Shown piece by piece: positions 28,063 through 38,984 of a stretch of 64,000 nucleotides of DNA. Origin of the DNA: Selaginella moellendorffii (taxonomy: Eukaryota > Streptophyta > Lycopodiopsida > Selaginellales > Selaginellaceae). The stretch is taken from positions 532,980 through 596,979 of the forward strand of contig NW_003314299.1 in the NCBI RefSeq assembly GCF_000143415.4, written 5' to 3'. The notes below the pieces were generated by a model. The model had not been told where the DNA came from. It saw nothing but the letters and a program-made list of their open reading frames with translations, and did no database searches. Position 1 is the first letter of the stretch, and each line of letters starts with the position of its first letter. The position numbers were made by a program, and so were the translations under genes.

Positions 28063-30351
28063 ATGGAGCGAATTCAAACTGTGGCTCCGCCACTGAAGAA
28101 CGAGGACGCGATCAAGGATCGCCGCGAGGAGCTGTGCCTGGAGCTTAAGATCTGCGACAATCTCGAGCGCGGCAAGAGGATCCACTCGATCATCTCCGGC
28201 AGCGAGCATCACCGGCGCGACAAGCTCCTGGCCAATTTCCTGATCCACATGTATGGGCGCTGCGGCAGCGTGGAGGGCGCTCGCGCGGTCTTTGATTCCA
28301 TCCCGGAGCCCAATGTCTTCTCCTGGAACATGATCATCCAGGCGTATGCCCGTAACCGGCATATAGATTCGGCGCGAGCGCTCTTCGAGAGAGCCCCGCA
28401 AACCGATGTTCTCACCTGGAATTCCATGATCGCCTCGTACGCCCAGGAGGGAAAACTCACGGAATCGAAGAACCTTTTTGATCGGATGCCCGAGAAGAAC
28501 GTCGTCTCTTGGAATTCGATCTTACAAGCATATGCCCAAAACCAGCAACTTAGCAAAGCTCAGACCATCTTTGAGACAATGCCCGAATGGAACGTTGTTT
28601 CATGGAACACTTTAATCTTAGCATATGCCCAGCATGGGGATTTGCGTAAAGCTCAGCTCTTGTTTGAAAATCTAGAATTTGCAAACTCAATCTCATGGAA
28701 TACTATACTATCGGGATATCTACAAGCTGGAAATTTCACTAAAGCTAAAGAACTGTTTGATCGAATGCCCTTGCCAGATATAGTGTCGTGGAACACTTTG
28801 GTAGGGGCATTTGCCCAAGCTGGGCTTTTTGGCATGGCTTTTAGTTTGTTTAGGCAGATGCCCGGGTGGGATTCTGTGACGTGGACGGCCCTGATTCAAA
28901 GTAGCGGCCATTACCAAAACTGGGATGGAATTCGTTACCTGTATGATAGAATGCCAAAGGAAGACATGGCAGTGTGGAATTCGCTTTTACTGGCTTATGC
29001 CCACAATGGGCATTTTGTTGGAGCGCATAAGGTATTTCACGAAATGCCGCGATGGAGCGTAACTTCTTGGAACTCAATGGTAATTCTCTATGGTAACTCT
29101 GGCGAGTTTGACTCCGCCGAGGGTTTTGTTTCTATGATGCCTGAGAGGGACATAGTGACGTGGACAGTGCTGCTGGCGGCATATGCCCAAGCTGGGCGTA
29201 CGGAATGCGCCAGGCGCGTGTATGAGTTTATGCCCGAGCACAATGTGGTCAGCTGGAACGCGATGATCCAAGCGTACGGACTTAATGGATCCTTAGAGAA
29301 CGCCAGGAGCTTGTTTCACGACACAATGCGAGACAAGGACATTGTCTCTTTCACTTCTATGATCCAAGCTTACGCGCAGAACAACGATCTCGAGGGCGCC
29401 GTACGAACGTTTGAGAGAATGCCGTACTGGGACGTCGTCGCCTGGACGACCATGATCACCGTTTACGCTCAGTATGGAGATTTGGAGTCGGCGATAGACG
29501 TGTTTAACTCGATGCCACAGAGGAACTTAGTGACTTGGACGGCTATGATCCAAGCTTATTGCTCCAGAGGCCATTTGGAGGAGGCCAAGAGTTTGATGGA
29601 CAAGCTTCCAGTGTGGAGCATCACACTGGGTAATGTTTTGCTGCAAGCATATGCCCAGAATGGTTATACAGAGCTCACAAGACAAGTCTTTGATGCCATG
29701 CCCAAAAAGGATATAGTCACCTGGACGAGCATGCTGTCGGCTCACGCTCAAAACATGGAGCTCTTGGAAGCCGAGAAGCTCTTCTCTGAGATGCCGGAGT
29801 GGAGTTCCACAGTTTGGAACGCGTTGCTGGCCGCTTATGCTCGCAATGGAAAGCTGGAAAAAGTGAGAAGAACGTTTGAGATGGTACCGGAGAAGGAGAT
29901 TGTTACCTGGAGTGCGGCTATCTCGGCTTGCGCGCACTTGGGCGATGGAAGACAAGCGATCGAGCTGTTCAAGAGGGTCGAGAACGAAGGCCTCCGAGTG
30001 ACCGAGGTGTCGGTGACAAGCGCGTTGGTGGCTTGTAGGCACCTTGGTTTGCTCGAGGAAAGCTGCAAGTACTTCGTTTCGATGCTGTATGACCGTGACA
30101 TAGTGGCTGGCAGCGAGCATTACTGCTCCATGGTTGACATACTTGGTCGCTTGGGAGAACTCGAGAAGGCTGAGGACTTGATCCAAAACATGCCGTTTGA
30201 GCCTGTTGCGAGTGCCTGGGGGAGCCTCCTTGCATCGTGCAGGACCCATTGTGACGTCGAGCGTGCTAAAACAGCGGCCAAGAATCTCTCCAAGTTGAAT
30301 CCTAAAAACGCTGCAGCGCTTGTGATGTTGAAGAACATCCAGTTCGAGTGA
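28063..30351 (+). CDS. PPR protein, long SS-motif array with E-like tail (762 aa)
   Basis: Intronless. The N-terminal block (LELKICDNLERGKRIHSII...NFLIHMYGRCGSV) is followed by about 18 consecutive motifs of the 31-residue SS type. Most carry SWN or TWT at the helix-A positions that help specify RNA bases. A longer P/L-like pair (VENEGLRVTEVSVTSALVAC) and an E-like C-terminus (PVASAWGSLLASCRTHCDVE) follow. No DYW domain. A homogeneous SS array is unlike the P-L-S triplets of angiosperm editing factors. The stop codon lies 18 bp from the stop of the convergent CCB4 gene, so the 3' UTRs must overlap. Confidence 0.93.
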   Translation: MERIQTVAPPLKNEDAIKDRREELCLELKICDNLERGKRIHSIISGSEHHRRDKLLANFLIHMYGRCGSVEGARAVFDSIPEPNVFSWNMIIQAYARNRHIDSARALFERAPQTDVLTWNSMIASYAQEGKLTESKNLFDRMPEKNVVSWNSILQAYAQNQQLSKAQTIFETMPEWNVVSWNTLILAYAQHGDLRKAQLLFENLEFANSISWNTILSGYLQAGNFTKAKELFDRMPLPDIVSWNTLVGAFAQAGLFGMAFSLFRQMPGWDSVTWTALIQSSGHYQNWDGIRYLYDRMPKEDMAVWNSLLLAYAHNGHFVGAHKVFHEMPRWSVTSWNSMVILYGNSGEFDSAEGFVSMMPERDIVTWTVLLAAYAQAGRTECARRVYEFMPEHNVVSWNAMIQAYGLNGSLENARSLFHDTMRDKDIVSFTSMIQAYAQNNDLEGAVRTFERMPYWDVVAWTTMITVYAQYGDLESAIDVFNSMPQRNLVTWTAMIQAYCSRGHLEEAKSLMDKLPVWSITLGNVLLQAYAQNGYTELTRQVFDAMPKKDIVTWTSMLSAHAQNMELLEAEKLFSEMPEWSSTVWNALLAAYARNGKLEKVRRTFEMVPEKEIVTWSAAISACAHLGDGRQAIELFKRVENEGLRVTEVSVTSALVACRHLGLLEESCKYFVSMLYDRDIVAGSEHYCSMVDILGRLGELEKAEDLIQNMPFEPVASAWGSLLASCRTHCDVERAKTAAKNLSKLNPKNAAALVMLKNIQFE

Positions 30352-30369
30352 AACAAGAAAACACTTATC

Positions 30370-31558
30370 TCACTGACTTTGAAGGGTTTCGAGTGTAGCA
30401 TCTAGCTTCTGGCCAAGTGTAGTGATCCAGATCTGTACCGCAAACACTGAGAGTAAAAACTGCATCGATTGTTTTTGTACCTGGTCGAGAGGAGAGAAGC
30501 CTCGGATAGTATCGCCCGCCAGTATCAGAACACCGGAGTCTCCCAAAGGTTGGATTATGACAGACTGAAACAAAGTGCTGCATTTCAATCGCCTGCTAGA
30601 AAAGTTGCGTACCTGGGTGTTTTGAGGCAGGAAAGGGAGTTCATAGCGACCCGGGTACAAAGAAAGGTTGGCCAAGTATGATTCTAGTCAAAACTTTGGT
30701 GAGAAAAACGAATGACACAGTCTCGCATCTGAAACTCACGTTTACCACTGGCTAGAGCAGCCGTGCATAAAGTTCCTCTCATGACGCTGAGCCCATCGAT
30801 TTTGTAGGCGTCACCTTCCTGATCCGCAGCTATTCCCGCTTGAAAGACGCATCGCATCTTATATAACACAACAAAAGACTTGCAGCAAGTCGTCTTGCTC
30901 ATTGTCTCCCAGGCCCTGCCAAACGCACTCACTAGTCAAGAAAAAAATCGCGAAGAAACAAAAATGTACCATACAAGCTCCGCTTTCGCTTCTTCAGACG
31001 ATAAATACACCCTCATGCATTGTACTCCATCCAACTCTACCTGAAAGGACATAGATAATGAAACATTCTTTTGCAGTGGAATGACTTCTTACAGGCTTGA
31101 AGCGTCTTGGTTGAATAGAGATCCAGACGAGTCCAGCGAGAAGCACAGTAGCAGCCAAGGCAACCACTAAAACATCCGCCCTCGATTGAGAACTGTTGTC
31201 CAGGACACTTCTCAGAGCTTTACAAGACAAGTAAAGTCTTACCTGCTTGCACCTGCGACGAGAGGAACACCAGAAAGTGTTCTATTCAAGAATACGAATC
31301 CAAACGAGCCAACTCCAATCGTCACAGGTACGGCTCGCACGAATGCCAAGTTTCTGGAAAACCAATCCTCGCTAGTTTCAAAGCCACCGCCTCGTTTTTG
31401 GAAAGAACACCTGGTCTGGAACATAAAGTCATGAAGAACAATAGAAAAACAAATAAGAAGCTCACCTGAGAGCTTCTGAACGGCATCCTTGAAACAGCAA
31501 AGCGAGATAGAGAACCACATTTGCTACGAACGAAGAACACTGCATTTGCCATGGCCAT
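30370..31558 (-). CDS. CCB4: CCB4-like cofactor assembly factor for cytochrome b6 (282 aa)
   Basis: Eight exons: 31558-31466, 31415-31243, 31210-31093, 31040-30970, 30915-30740, 30683-30613, 30564-30481, 30432-30370. CCB proteins attach heme ci' covalently to cytochrome b6 in thylakoids (complex C, subunit B). Supporting blocks: two membrane segments (VTIGVGSFGFVFL; VLVVALAATVLLAGLVWISI), ELVWAWETMSKTTC, SYLANLSLYPGR.ELPFLP, VIIQPLGDSGVLILAGDTIR and WITTLGQKLDATLE, all resembling Arabidopsis CCB4 as I recall it. The intron-5 acceptor is chosen at 30917-30916 because it restores the conserved WAWE. The N-terminus is transit-peptide-like. Confidence 0.9.
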
Positions 31559-31613
31559 CTCAATTGGAGAACCCTATCTTACATTCTATTAAGCAAAACC
31601 GGTGTCTTGATAT

Positions 31614-33460
31614 TCACTCCACCCATAGCAAGGATCCTGCAATAAGTATATTGCTTGGAAGAGGCCCAGGGCAGGGAGCAACATATGTAAGTTTCTTCCT
31701 GTAAGCAAAAGTAAACAAAAATCGAAATAAGAAGAAGAGCTTTACCTGTTAAGATCTACTTCAGTGACGTAGACAAATCCGGCAACGTTACTGCAAGCAT
31801 ACACCGGTGAGCAGTTGATTCACAAACAAAAACACGATCATACCATGCAAGAACTTGATCTGGATCTTTGCTGTAGGAAACTCCAAGCACTGCGTGGACA
31901 AGGTCTCGGTTAATGCTAACAGGGACAACTCTGGTAGGATCTGCGGTAGGCTCGGCACCGATGGGAAGAGCTGAACGAGGAGCCTGAGGCCCGCCACCAA
32001 TGCGGACGACTTGGATGTCTTGAAAGTTCACAACGGAGGCATGAGGTGATAATTCGTTCCATCGACCATAGAAGTAGTTCTGGAAAACCAAAAAAAAAAA
32101 GTAAGTAATCCGTTTCCAAGAAAAAGGAAAAATAAAAATAAAAACCTTTGTTCGCGTGAAACGACTTTGCTGCCTGTACTTCTGGTTGCGAGCCACCACA
32201 CCACCAGACTTTTGAAGCTTGACAACATCTACGCCAGGCTTTAATCTCAAATAATCGTGCAGCATACTGTACACTTTCTCCTGAAAAAAGAGGTGTTACA
32301 ACGATACTAAAGCATCAGCTAGATCATCGTACCTGGCCCAAAACCAGAATGACATTAGCATTTAGCGCCTCGATGGAATGCAGAAGCAACTGAAATAGAA
32401 AGAAAAAACAAAACTCAGTCATAGCTCTCAGGATGAAAAGGCTACCTCATAACCAACACCATCGACCCAGCCCATGGTGTTGATAACCATTCCAGAAGAG
32501 CGAGTTGCTATGTTCGACGCAAATTGTAGATCCAGTTGATGCGCGAGTTCTTTCACCAGAATTTTATACAATTCAGTGTTTACGCTGGACGGGAAAAGTA
32601 GCCTGTCAGTGCTCACACCATTTGCAACTGAAAAGAACTTCAAAGTACCTGGGAGTGGTGTGACCATAAAAGTAAACAAGAGGGACATCCAGAATGATCC
32701 CTTCCACGGGATCAACAGGCGTCTCGACGGGAGTTGCAGCGATTGCTCCCGAGAGCGTGATAGATCCTTGACCAATATCGAGGTCGACATACATTGGTTT
32801 CCATTGCTGACGAGCAGCCCAGCCAAGGAGCATCTTCGTAAGACTACTCTTTCCAGAATCAGTCGGGCCAACAACCATCACTCTGGGTCCCTGTTTGTTT
32901 CCGACTGTTAAAATGTATTCGGGAAAAGAACGAAGAAGAAAAAAGGTTCTTGCTTCTTACCTGCGTGAGTGGATTTGGAATCTCGCCAGGAGCGTTGTGA
33001 AGAGAAATTGCTGCTTCGCGAGCTCTCCTGCGCCTGTTTTCAAGCACCGCATGAACATTGACGTAGCTCACCATCGGTGTCTGAAAGAAAAAAAATCTCA
33101 GCAGCGATTCCTACTATAGTAGAAGAAATAGAGATTAATTTACCTCATCAGCGACATAGGCAACCTCTGATACGCCATCCAGCTCCAGAAGCGCACCACC
33201 CCACGTAAAAACCTGCTCAAACATCCCTCCTTACTTACTGAAAGAAGAACAGACGAGAAACTCACAGCAAATTTTTGTGAGGGAGAGAAAGTGAGCCAGT
33301 ACTGTGGAGGGAGCTCCGTGCCGAAAATCTCCGCCGTGCCGGCCACGAGCTGCATCCTGAGCGGCCCATCGACGCCTACCTCGACGCGCAGCTCGCTTTC
33401 CTTGCGGAGCTCAAATCTCCGCACCGCATCGCCAGGCGCGAGATTGCCATCGGAAGCCAT
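31614..33460 (-). CDS. CLP1: CLP1, pre-mRNA cleavage complex / polynucleotide kinase family (440 aa)
   Basis: Ten exons: 33460-33266, 33212-33144, 33080-32961, 32890-32649, 32584-32446, 32389-32333, 32280-32146, 32079-31844, 31790-31746, 31698-31614. CLP1 is a cleavage factor II subunit in mRNA 3'-end formation. Visible are the N-terminal beta domain, a Walker A P-loop (VVGPTDSGKSSLTK), DLDIGQGSITL, the block VYFYGHTTPSVN, GMVINTMGWVDGVGYELLLH, and the C-terminal NVAGFVYVTEVDL. Length fits the family (~425-450 aa). The ATG is at 33460, just downstream of ACCCTAA on the coding strand. Its stop is 55 bp upstream of the CCB4 start on the same strand. Confidence 0.95.
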
Positions 33461-34953
33461 CACTAGAACCCTAAGCTTTTCAAAATTTAGGGCTCCTCAA
33501 CTGGCTATGGCGGGAAACGTAACTGATGGAACCATCAAGCAATGGGGGAACTCTTTTTGACTCTCTTTAGCAAATCTAGACATCTTTCTTCATATATCAT
33601 ATACATAACTATAAAGTTGGAAGCTCCAGCTTTTATTGAGTAAATTTGTAGTTCTATGGTTTGCTTGAGTAAAACTAGTTTGGATGCTTGCTAGCAAAAA
33701 TAATTTATTGTGCTAATGTTTAGTTTGTTATAGAAAGATTTAAAATATTAAAAATATAATAAAATTTAATAAGTGATGGCATTAGTGTTTTTAAAAATCA
33801 ACATGGTTAATTAGTTTTATGAGGAATAAGTTGGACAGCCAGGATTCAGCCAGAACGATGGATTGTCTGTGACTAAGTGAATATGCATAGAATATATTCA
33901 AATAATATAAAACATTCTACTATCTAATGGTTATTATTTATTTAAATTAATCTGACACATCCTAACAGAAGCCAAACTAATATCTCAGGTGATTAGCCAT
34001 GCAATCCAGGGATATAAACTTTCCTAAACACTTCTTAGTATATTTTAGTTTATTTTAACATTTATTGGTTGATATGTAATAAGATAAATCTTTCATTTAT
34101 AAACTATATTAATAAATAATAAGCACTACTATTAAGCAAACCAAACATTGCAACATGCAAAACACAACAATTTATTTTAACATCTGAATTAAATATAATA
34201 ATATAAACTCAGTTGATTAAATAAAAACTCCCACTCACTTTTTAGGGCCCAAAATGCATGGTCTTTGAAAAAAAACATTTTTGATAAATTAATCTCCAAA
34301 ATCATTATGTGAAGTCTACAATGTGCCCCAATTGCAGAGAGGATCTTTGCCAGCTCATCACATTTTAAAGTAGGCACTAGTGACTAGAAATATTAAAGGG
34401 TTCCTAAAGATTGCTGGCAGTATTAAAGTATCATGTTGTAAGCCCAAGGTCTAGATTTTGAGCTTCCCATCATATTTGGTGAAAAGAGCAAAACTATATT
34501 ACTGTCTCAATGAGTGAGGGGATTTTAGATCCACATCACACGTTTCTAAGTTTGTAGCAGTTTGTAGGAGGTGTGGTTTCATCTGAAATTTACTTAACCC
34601 TTAAAACTATGTAGCAATGATAAGTATGAATATTAGTATTGGATGGCTTTTGCCACTAGCTAAGATTGTTGCTGTTACCACGATAGAAATGCAAAGCCAG
34701 AAAGAAAAGGAGATTTGTCAACTTGCTAGAAACAATAAACTTTGAATTAAGTGTTCATCCTTTTTCATGTTTATCCAGAGCAAACAAAAATACAGCAACA
34801 TTTTCACAATTTCATGGCAAGTTTCAAGGCTTTCCTCCACAGACCCTTGGACCAGCTAGTAATCTCTTTGTCACTAAAGCAGCGAGTGAAAGAGGCATTA
34901 TTGAGCTGACAGCCAGATGTGTACGTTGATGCCCTTGCTCTGATCAATAGATC
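33461..34953. other. AT-rich intergenic region, no gene recognised
   Basis: About 1.5 kb. The first ~100 bp are CLP1 promoter. The rest is AT-rich, with only short frames lacking domains or splice context. Confidence 0.6.
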
Positions 34954-35830
34954 TCAACTTTTGGGCTGGAGCTGGAAACAGACAGACGAAGGCCACATAG
35001 CAGAAGGAAGAAGGCAAAGCTGAGCCAATGTGCCACCACGCCACCCAAAATCAATGGCATAGAATGAAAACCTCCTCAGAGATGTGGAGGCCAGTGCAGT
35101 GTCAGCAGCAGTGCGGCGGGAGAGTACAACTTGAGCTAGTCCACGGCAGTGCACATGCAAAGGTGGTCCGAGCTTGTAATCTTCTCATGGATTAGCTTGG
35201 CAGCGAAGCTCTTGTCACTCGCGACTTCTCCCGCGCTGGCAGCGTATGCCTGGCATGGAACGAACGCATTGCAAAAGTAGTCTTCCGGGATCTAGGGCGC
35301 AAATCTACATTGGCTTCGCAAGTTGATGGGCAGCATGTAGGAAGTATCAAGATGCCCGGAAAAGGCTTCTGCTGTGGTTATAGACGACCACAGCAATGCC
35401 GAGACCGCCTCAAAGGTAGTGGCTCTCCCGTAGTTCTTGGGTTGATCGTCGCGACCCCACGGTGGATCTCACTCCATCTAGTGAGAAATTTTACGAGGCT
35501 GTACTCGTCCATGATCACGTGTAGAAAGTGGAAGCCAATGGCCACTCCTCCACAGCCAAACGTTGTCACCTGGACTGGCATCAATGGCATCTGGGAGAGA
35601 TCAGCATGACCACCGCGGCTAGAAAGCGAGAAATCGACCGAAATTGGGCACTGCCTGATGTCCGACCACTCGTGTCAAGCCTCGCATCGCTCCTGGGTTC
35701 AATGAAGCTCACGCCCTGGGAGTTGACATTCACCTCGAGCTTGGAAGATCCCTTGCCGTGGCAAATCCGGCCAGTGAGAACAGGGAACTCGGCCAGTGCT
35801 CCAATCCTATGCAAGGCGTGTCTTTAACAT
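34954..35830 (-). pseudogene. BAHD acyltransferase pseudogene fragment
   Basis: Broken minus-strand frames together carry BAHD landmarks: LAEFPVLTGRI and the following N-domain strand region (35750-35815), the catalytic HxxxD as HVIMD at 35507-35521 within GGVAIGFHFLHVIMDEYS, YFCNAFVPCQAYAASAGEV near 35290, and the DFGWG structural motif as DFGWR at 35041-35052. These lie in different frames with stops between, and the first ~60 residues expected of a BAHD enzyme are missing. BAHD enzymes transfer acyl-CoA groups to phenolics, amines and waxes. I see no way to read this as a functional gene. Confidence 0.85.
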
Positions 35831-36004
35831 TGCTAGTGACTTATCTTCTTGTCCAGAAAGAATTTATTATCTGCCAAGACAAGTCACTAACGTGGTAAAC
35901 TATAATGAATTTGCAGATGACACTTGTCTGGAGACTAGCCATAGGTAATTCACTAGGAATAATTCATAGAAGAAGCTGTTTTACACATTTGCCACGCTTA
36001 GAAA

Positions 36005-36361
36005 ATGAGGAAGAGTTTTGTATCAAATTTGTGTATTCTGCCCCTGCTTTGGAATTTAGGGGTATTGTGTTGCGAAGTTTGCAATTTCCTAGAGCTCAAT
36101 GCCACCACCGTAGCTTTATCATGTGGAGACAAGGAGTTTCTCTTTGATCTCAAAAAACACATGAGTAATGTGGATGGGATCCTGAAATGTCCCGGTGGAA
36201 ATTTTCAGAGTTCTTGTGCTTTTAAAGGTTACAAAGTTGAGATCGAGAACCACGCTCCTAGGCTTTATTACACTGCTCACTGTAAAAACGAAATGGACAC
36301 CTACGTGAAGACTAAGCTTGGCTTGAAGAAATGCTTTGGAGATTCAGAAGTTTGTATCTAG
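36005..36361 (+). CDS. Hypothetical small cysteine-rich secreted protein (118 aa)
   Basis: A single open frame from an ATG with a hydrophobic N-terminus (SNLCILPLLWNLGVLC) that could be a signal peptide. It carries about ten cysteines spread through the mature part (CCEVC, SCGD, KCPGG, SCAF, HCKN, KCFG, VCI). No family is recognised. It lies between a pseudogene and the convergent PPR gene in AT-rich sequence, so a chance frame is possible. Confidence 0.35.
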   Translation: MRKSFVSNLCILPLLWNLGVLCCEVCNFLELNATTVALSCGDKEFLFDLKKHMSNVDGILKCPGGNFQSSCAFKGYKVEIENHAPRLYYTAHCKNEMDTYVKTKLGLKKCFGDSEVCI

Positions 36362-36543
36362 TCTTAAAAAACTCACTTTTTAAATTTTTTACAAATGCTG
36401 CTCTTCACAAGTTCTGTTGGAAGACTTGTTGGAACCAAATTATGGGAGTTTGGAGGATCTTTGAAAGAACACACAATGGATTTCATGGAAAAGATAAATT
36501 TTGTTCTACGAGCTTTCAAGAACTCTAAAGTTTCTTACGATTT

Positions 36544-38705
36544 CTATCTCCCTTGGAGAGATTCCATGAGCTGGGTGACTTGCTCCACTTGTTCGGGGCT
36601 CCGGCACGCCGAGAAGAGCACCCTCGCGGTCACAGCGTCGGCTCTACACCCGGACTCGAGCATCTTCTTGAGGATACTCGTGCATTTCCTGTAGAGCTTC
36701 TTCTTGGCGTAGCCTCCCATCAAGGCCGTCCAAGTCGTGGCGTCCGGAACGAGCTTGAGCCTCGCCAGTCCCTGGAAGAGCTCCTCCGCCTTGGGAATGA
36801 ATCCCGCCTGAGCGTAAACTTGGATCAGCGTGTTGTAGGTACCAATGTCTGGCTTGGTTTGCTTGGACGACGATTTCACCATCTTTGCGAGGAGAGCTTC
36901 CATGTCCTCGTGCCTGCCGGAAACCCCATAGGCGTTGATGAGAGCGTTGTAGATCAGAGTGTCCGGCTTTGTTCCATCCCTCTCCATGGCGGAGACGAGC
37001 TCCTCGGCCTCTTCGACCCTCCCGGCTCTTGCATAGGCGCTCAGGAGGAGCATGTTGGACTTGAGGTTTGGAGAAAAGCCGGCGCTTTGCATGGACTTGA
37101 AAATCTTCTCGGCATCTGCAATAGAGGCTCTCTTAGCAAAACTTGGAAGTGGTCGAATGGGCTTTCGAAAGATTTTACCTTCATATAGCCCAGCTCGTCC
37201 ATAGGCATTGATAAGAATGTTGTGAGAGACCGTGTCCGGGAAGCAGCCATTTCTTTGCATTGTCTGGAAAATCTCGAGTGCCCCGGCCGGAGAACCTCCT
37301 TGGCTTAAAAAACAGCATTTTTCAAGGAAACAAAAATGGAAGGTTTCTACTATACCTGTACGCTTCCATCAACGCGTTGTAGGCGTAGTGGTCGGGCTTG
37401 TAGTCGAACTCCTGCAGCTTGTCGAAGTATCTCTCGGCTTCTCGGTACAGCCCTTGTCTCGCAAAAGCGTTCATGAGAGCAGTGAATGTACAGATATTTG
37501 GAGGACACATAGCGCGCCTCATGCTTCTGTAAAGCATCTCCGCCTTGGAAGGCTCCCCTGCCTGATCATAGAGATATTAAAAACTTACCTTCCAAGATCT
37601 CTGTGAAGTTTAAACACTACCTTGCCATAGATGACAATCATCCGGTTGTAAGTGTCAATGTTTGGTTCGCACTCGTACTTCTCCAGGTCCCGGAACAAAG
37701 CTTCGGCCCTCCTGTATTCTTTCGCGTCTTCTAAAACGTGGAGAAAGGTGTTGCATGCCAGCGGCCCTGAAACAAAAGCCTGAGTAAAACTTAGTTCCCC
37801 CAACAGCGCAGAACAAAGGTTGTAGGCGTTACCAGGACTGTATCCCCGCTTTTGCATTTGGACGAAGAGTTCCTCGGCCTTTTCGAATGAGCCCGCAAGC
37901 CTGTAGCCATTTATCAGGACGCCGAAAGTTTCCTCGTTCGGAACACAGAGAGCCTCTTGCATCCGGTTGAAAGTCTTCTCAGCATCTTCTATGTTCAAGC
38001 TTTTCCCGTAAGCGTCAATCAAAAGATTGTAACAGCCGAGGTCTGGCCGAAAAGCGGTGCCTTGGAGCACCCACTCGCACATCTGGAGAAGAAAAAAACA
38101 AAAGTTTCATGAAAGTTGCAATGAAGGAACACTTACAAACCTGTGTAACACGAGGCCAGTCTTTGTAGTTCCAGAAGTGAACGACCACACTCATGAAATT
38201 ATCCCACGTATCGTGACCTCTAGGCAGGTTGTCGAGTGCGTTCCAAATAGCCGTGGCGTCCTCTTGCATTCGTAGAAACTGCGCCAAGGAACTCGCGGCT
38301 GGGCTGAGAACGATGAGCTCAATCTCGGTAAAGTTCCGTCCTGTCTCGAGCCATGCCTTTCCATGTCTTGTACCTATACAAAAACATGAGATGCACAGTC
38401 CCGACATGGAAAACACGAAGCTCAAACCTTTCCTCCTCTTGGAGACTTTCTTATCCAGAAGGGGATTCTCAACCCGACGAAAGACCGGCTTGTTCTTCAC
38501 TGGCTGGAGCTTGTCACGCTCAAAGATCTTCGAAGCACGGGGTATCAATCGCTTCAGACAAGAATTGGAGCTCACATTCTCAAACCCAACTCTGAAAAAT
38601 CTGCCTATGAGACTGCAATACAAAGGCACAAAATTAGCGAAGAAGCAAAAGTAGAGAGCTACAATACCATGAATCCTGCGGCTGTATTGGAGCTAGAATC
38701 GACAT
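36544..38705 (-). CDS. P-class PPR protein (584 aa)
   Basis: Eight exons: 38705-38668, 38612-38428, 38373-38141, 38082-37833, 37766-37621, 37561-37356, 37303-37179, 37115-36544. Unlike the SS-array genes here it is intron-rich and made of canonical 35-residue P motifs (YN.LI.AYGR.G....A...F..M...G..P), about ten from residue ~170 on. It resembles the Arabidopsis At2g35130 type from memory. P-class PPR proteins stabilise, splice or activate translation of organellar RNAs. The first exon is 38 bp and supplies MSILAPIQPQDS; the N-terminus is basic after that (KRLIPRASKIFERD), compatible with organelle targeting. ACCCTA-like sequence precedes the ATG. Confidence 0.9.
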
Positions 38706-38984
38706 CCCAGTGTCACACGTACGCCACCATGTCCGTCACTAAGCCCTAGAAAATGGGAAAAAGGCATTGTTTTTTTTTTCTTTCAAATCGAAATAGCATA
38801 TACCCTTTTTAACGAAGTAAGCGATAAGTATATTCCTTAGTTCCATGTTAGTTTATTGGTGGTTAAAAATAAACCTCCCCTAGATTTACTATGAGTGGCG
38901 AATAAGCTGGAATCTCCTTTTTTTTCAATGTTCTTTGGTTTTTATTTTTCTGGCAAGCTTGATGCTGCTACAGAGGCGACTGTA

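Noticed and set aside
34140-34380. 62-codon minus frame in the AT-rich gap
   Set aside because: Short, low-complexity surroundings, no domain or splice context.
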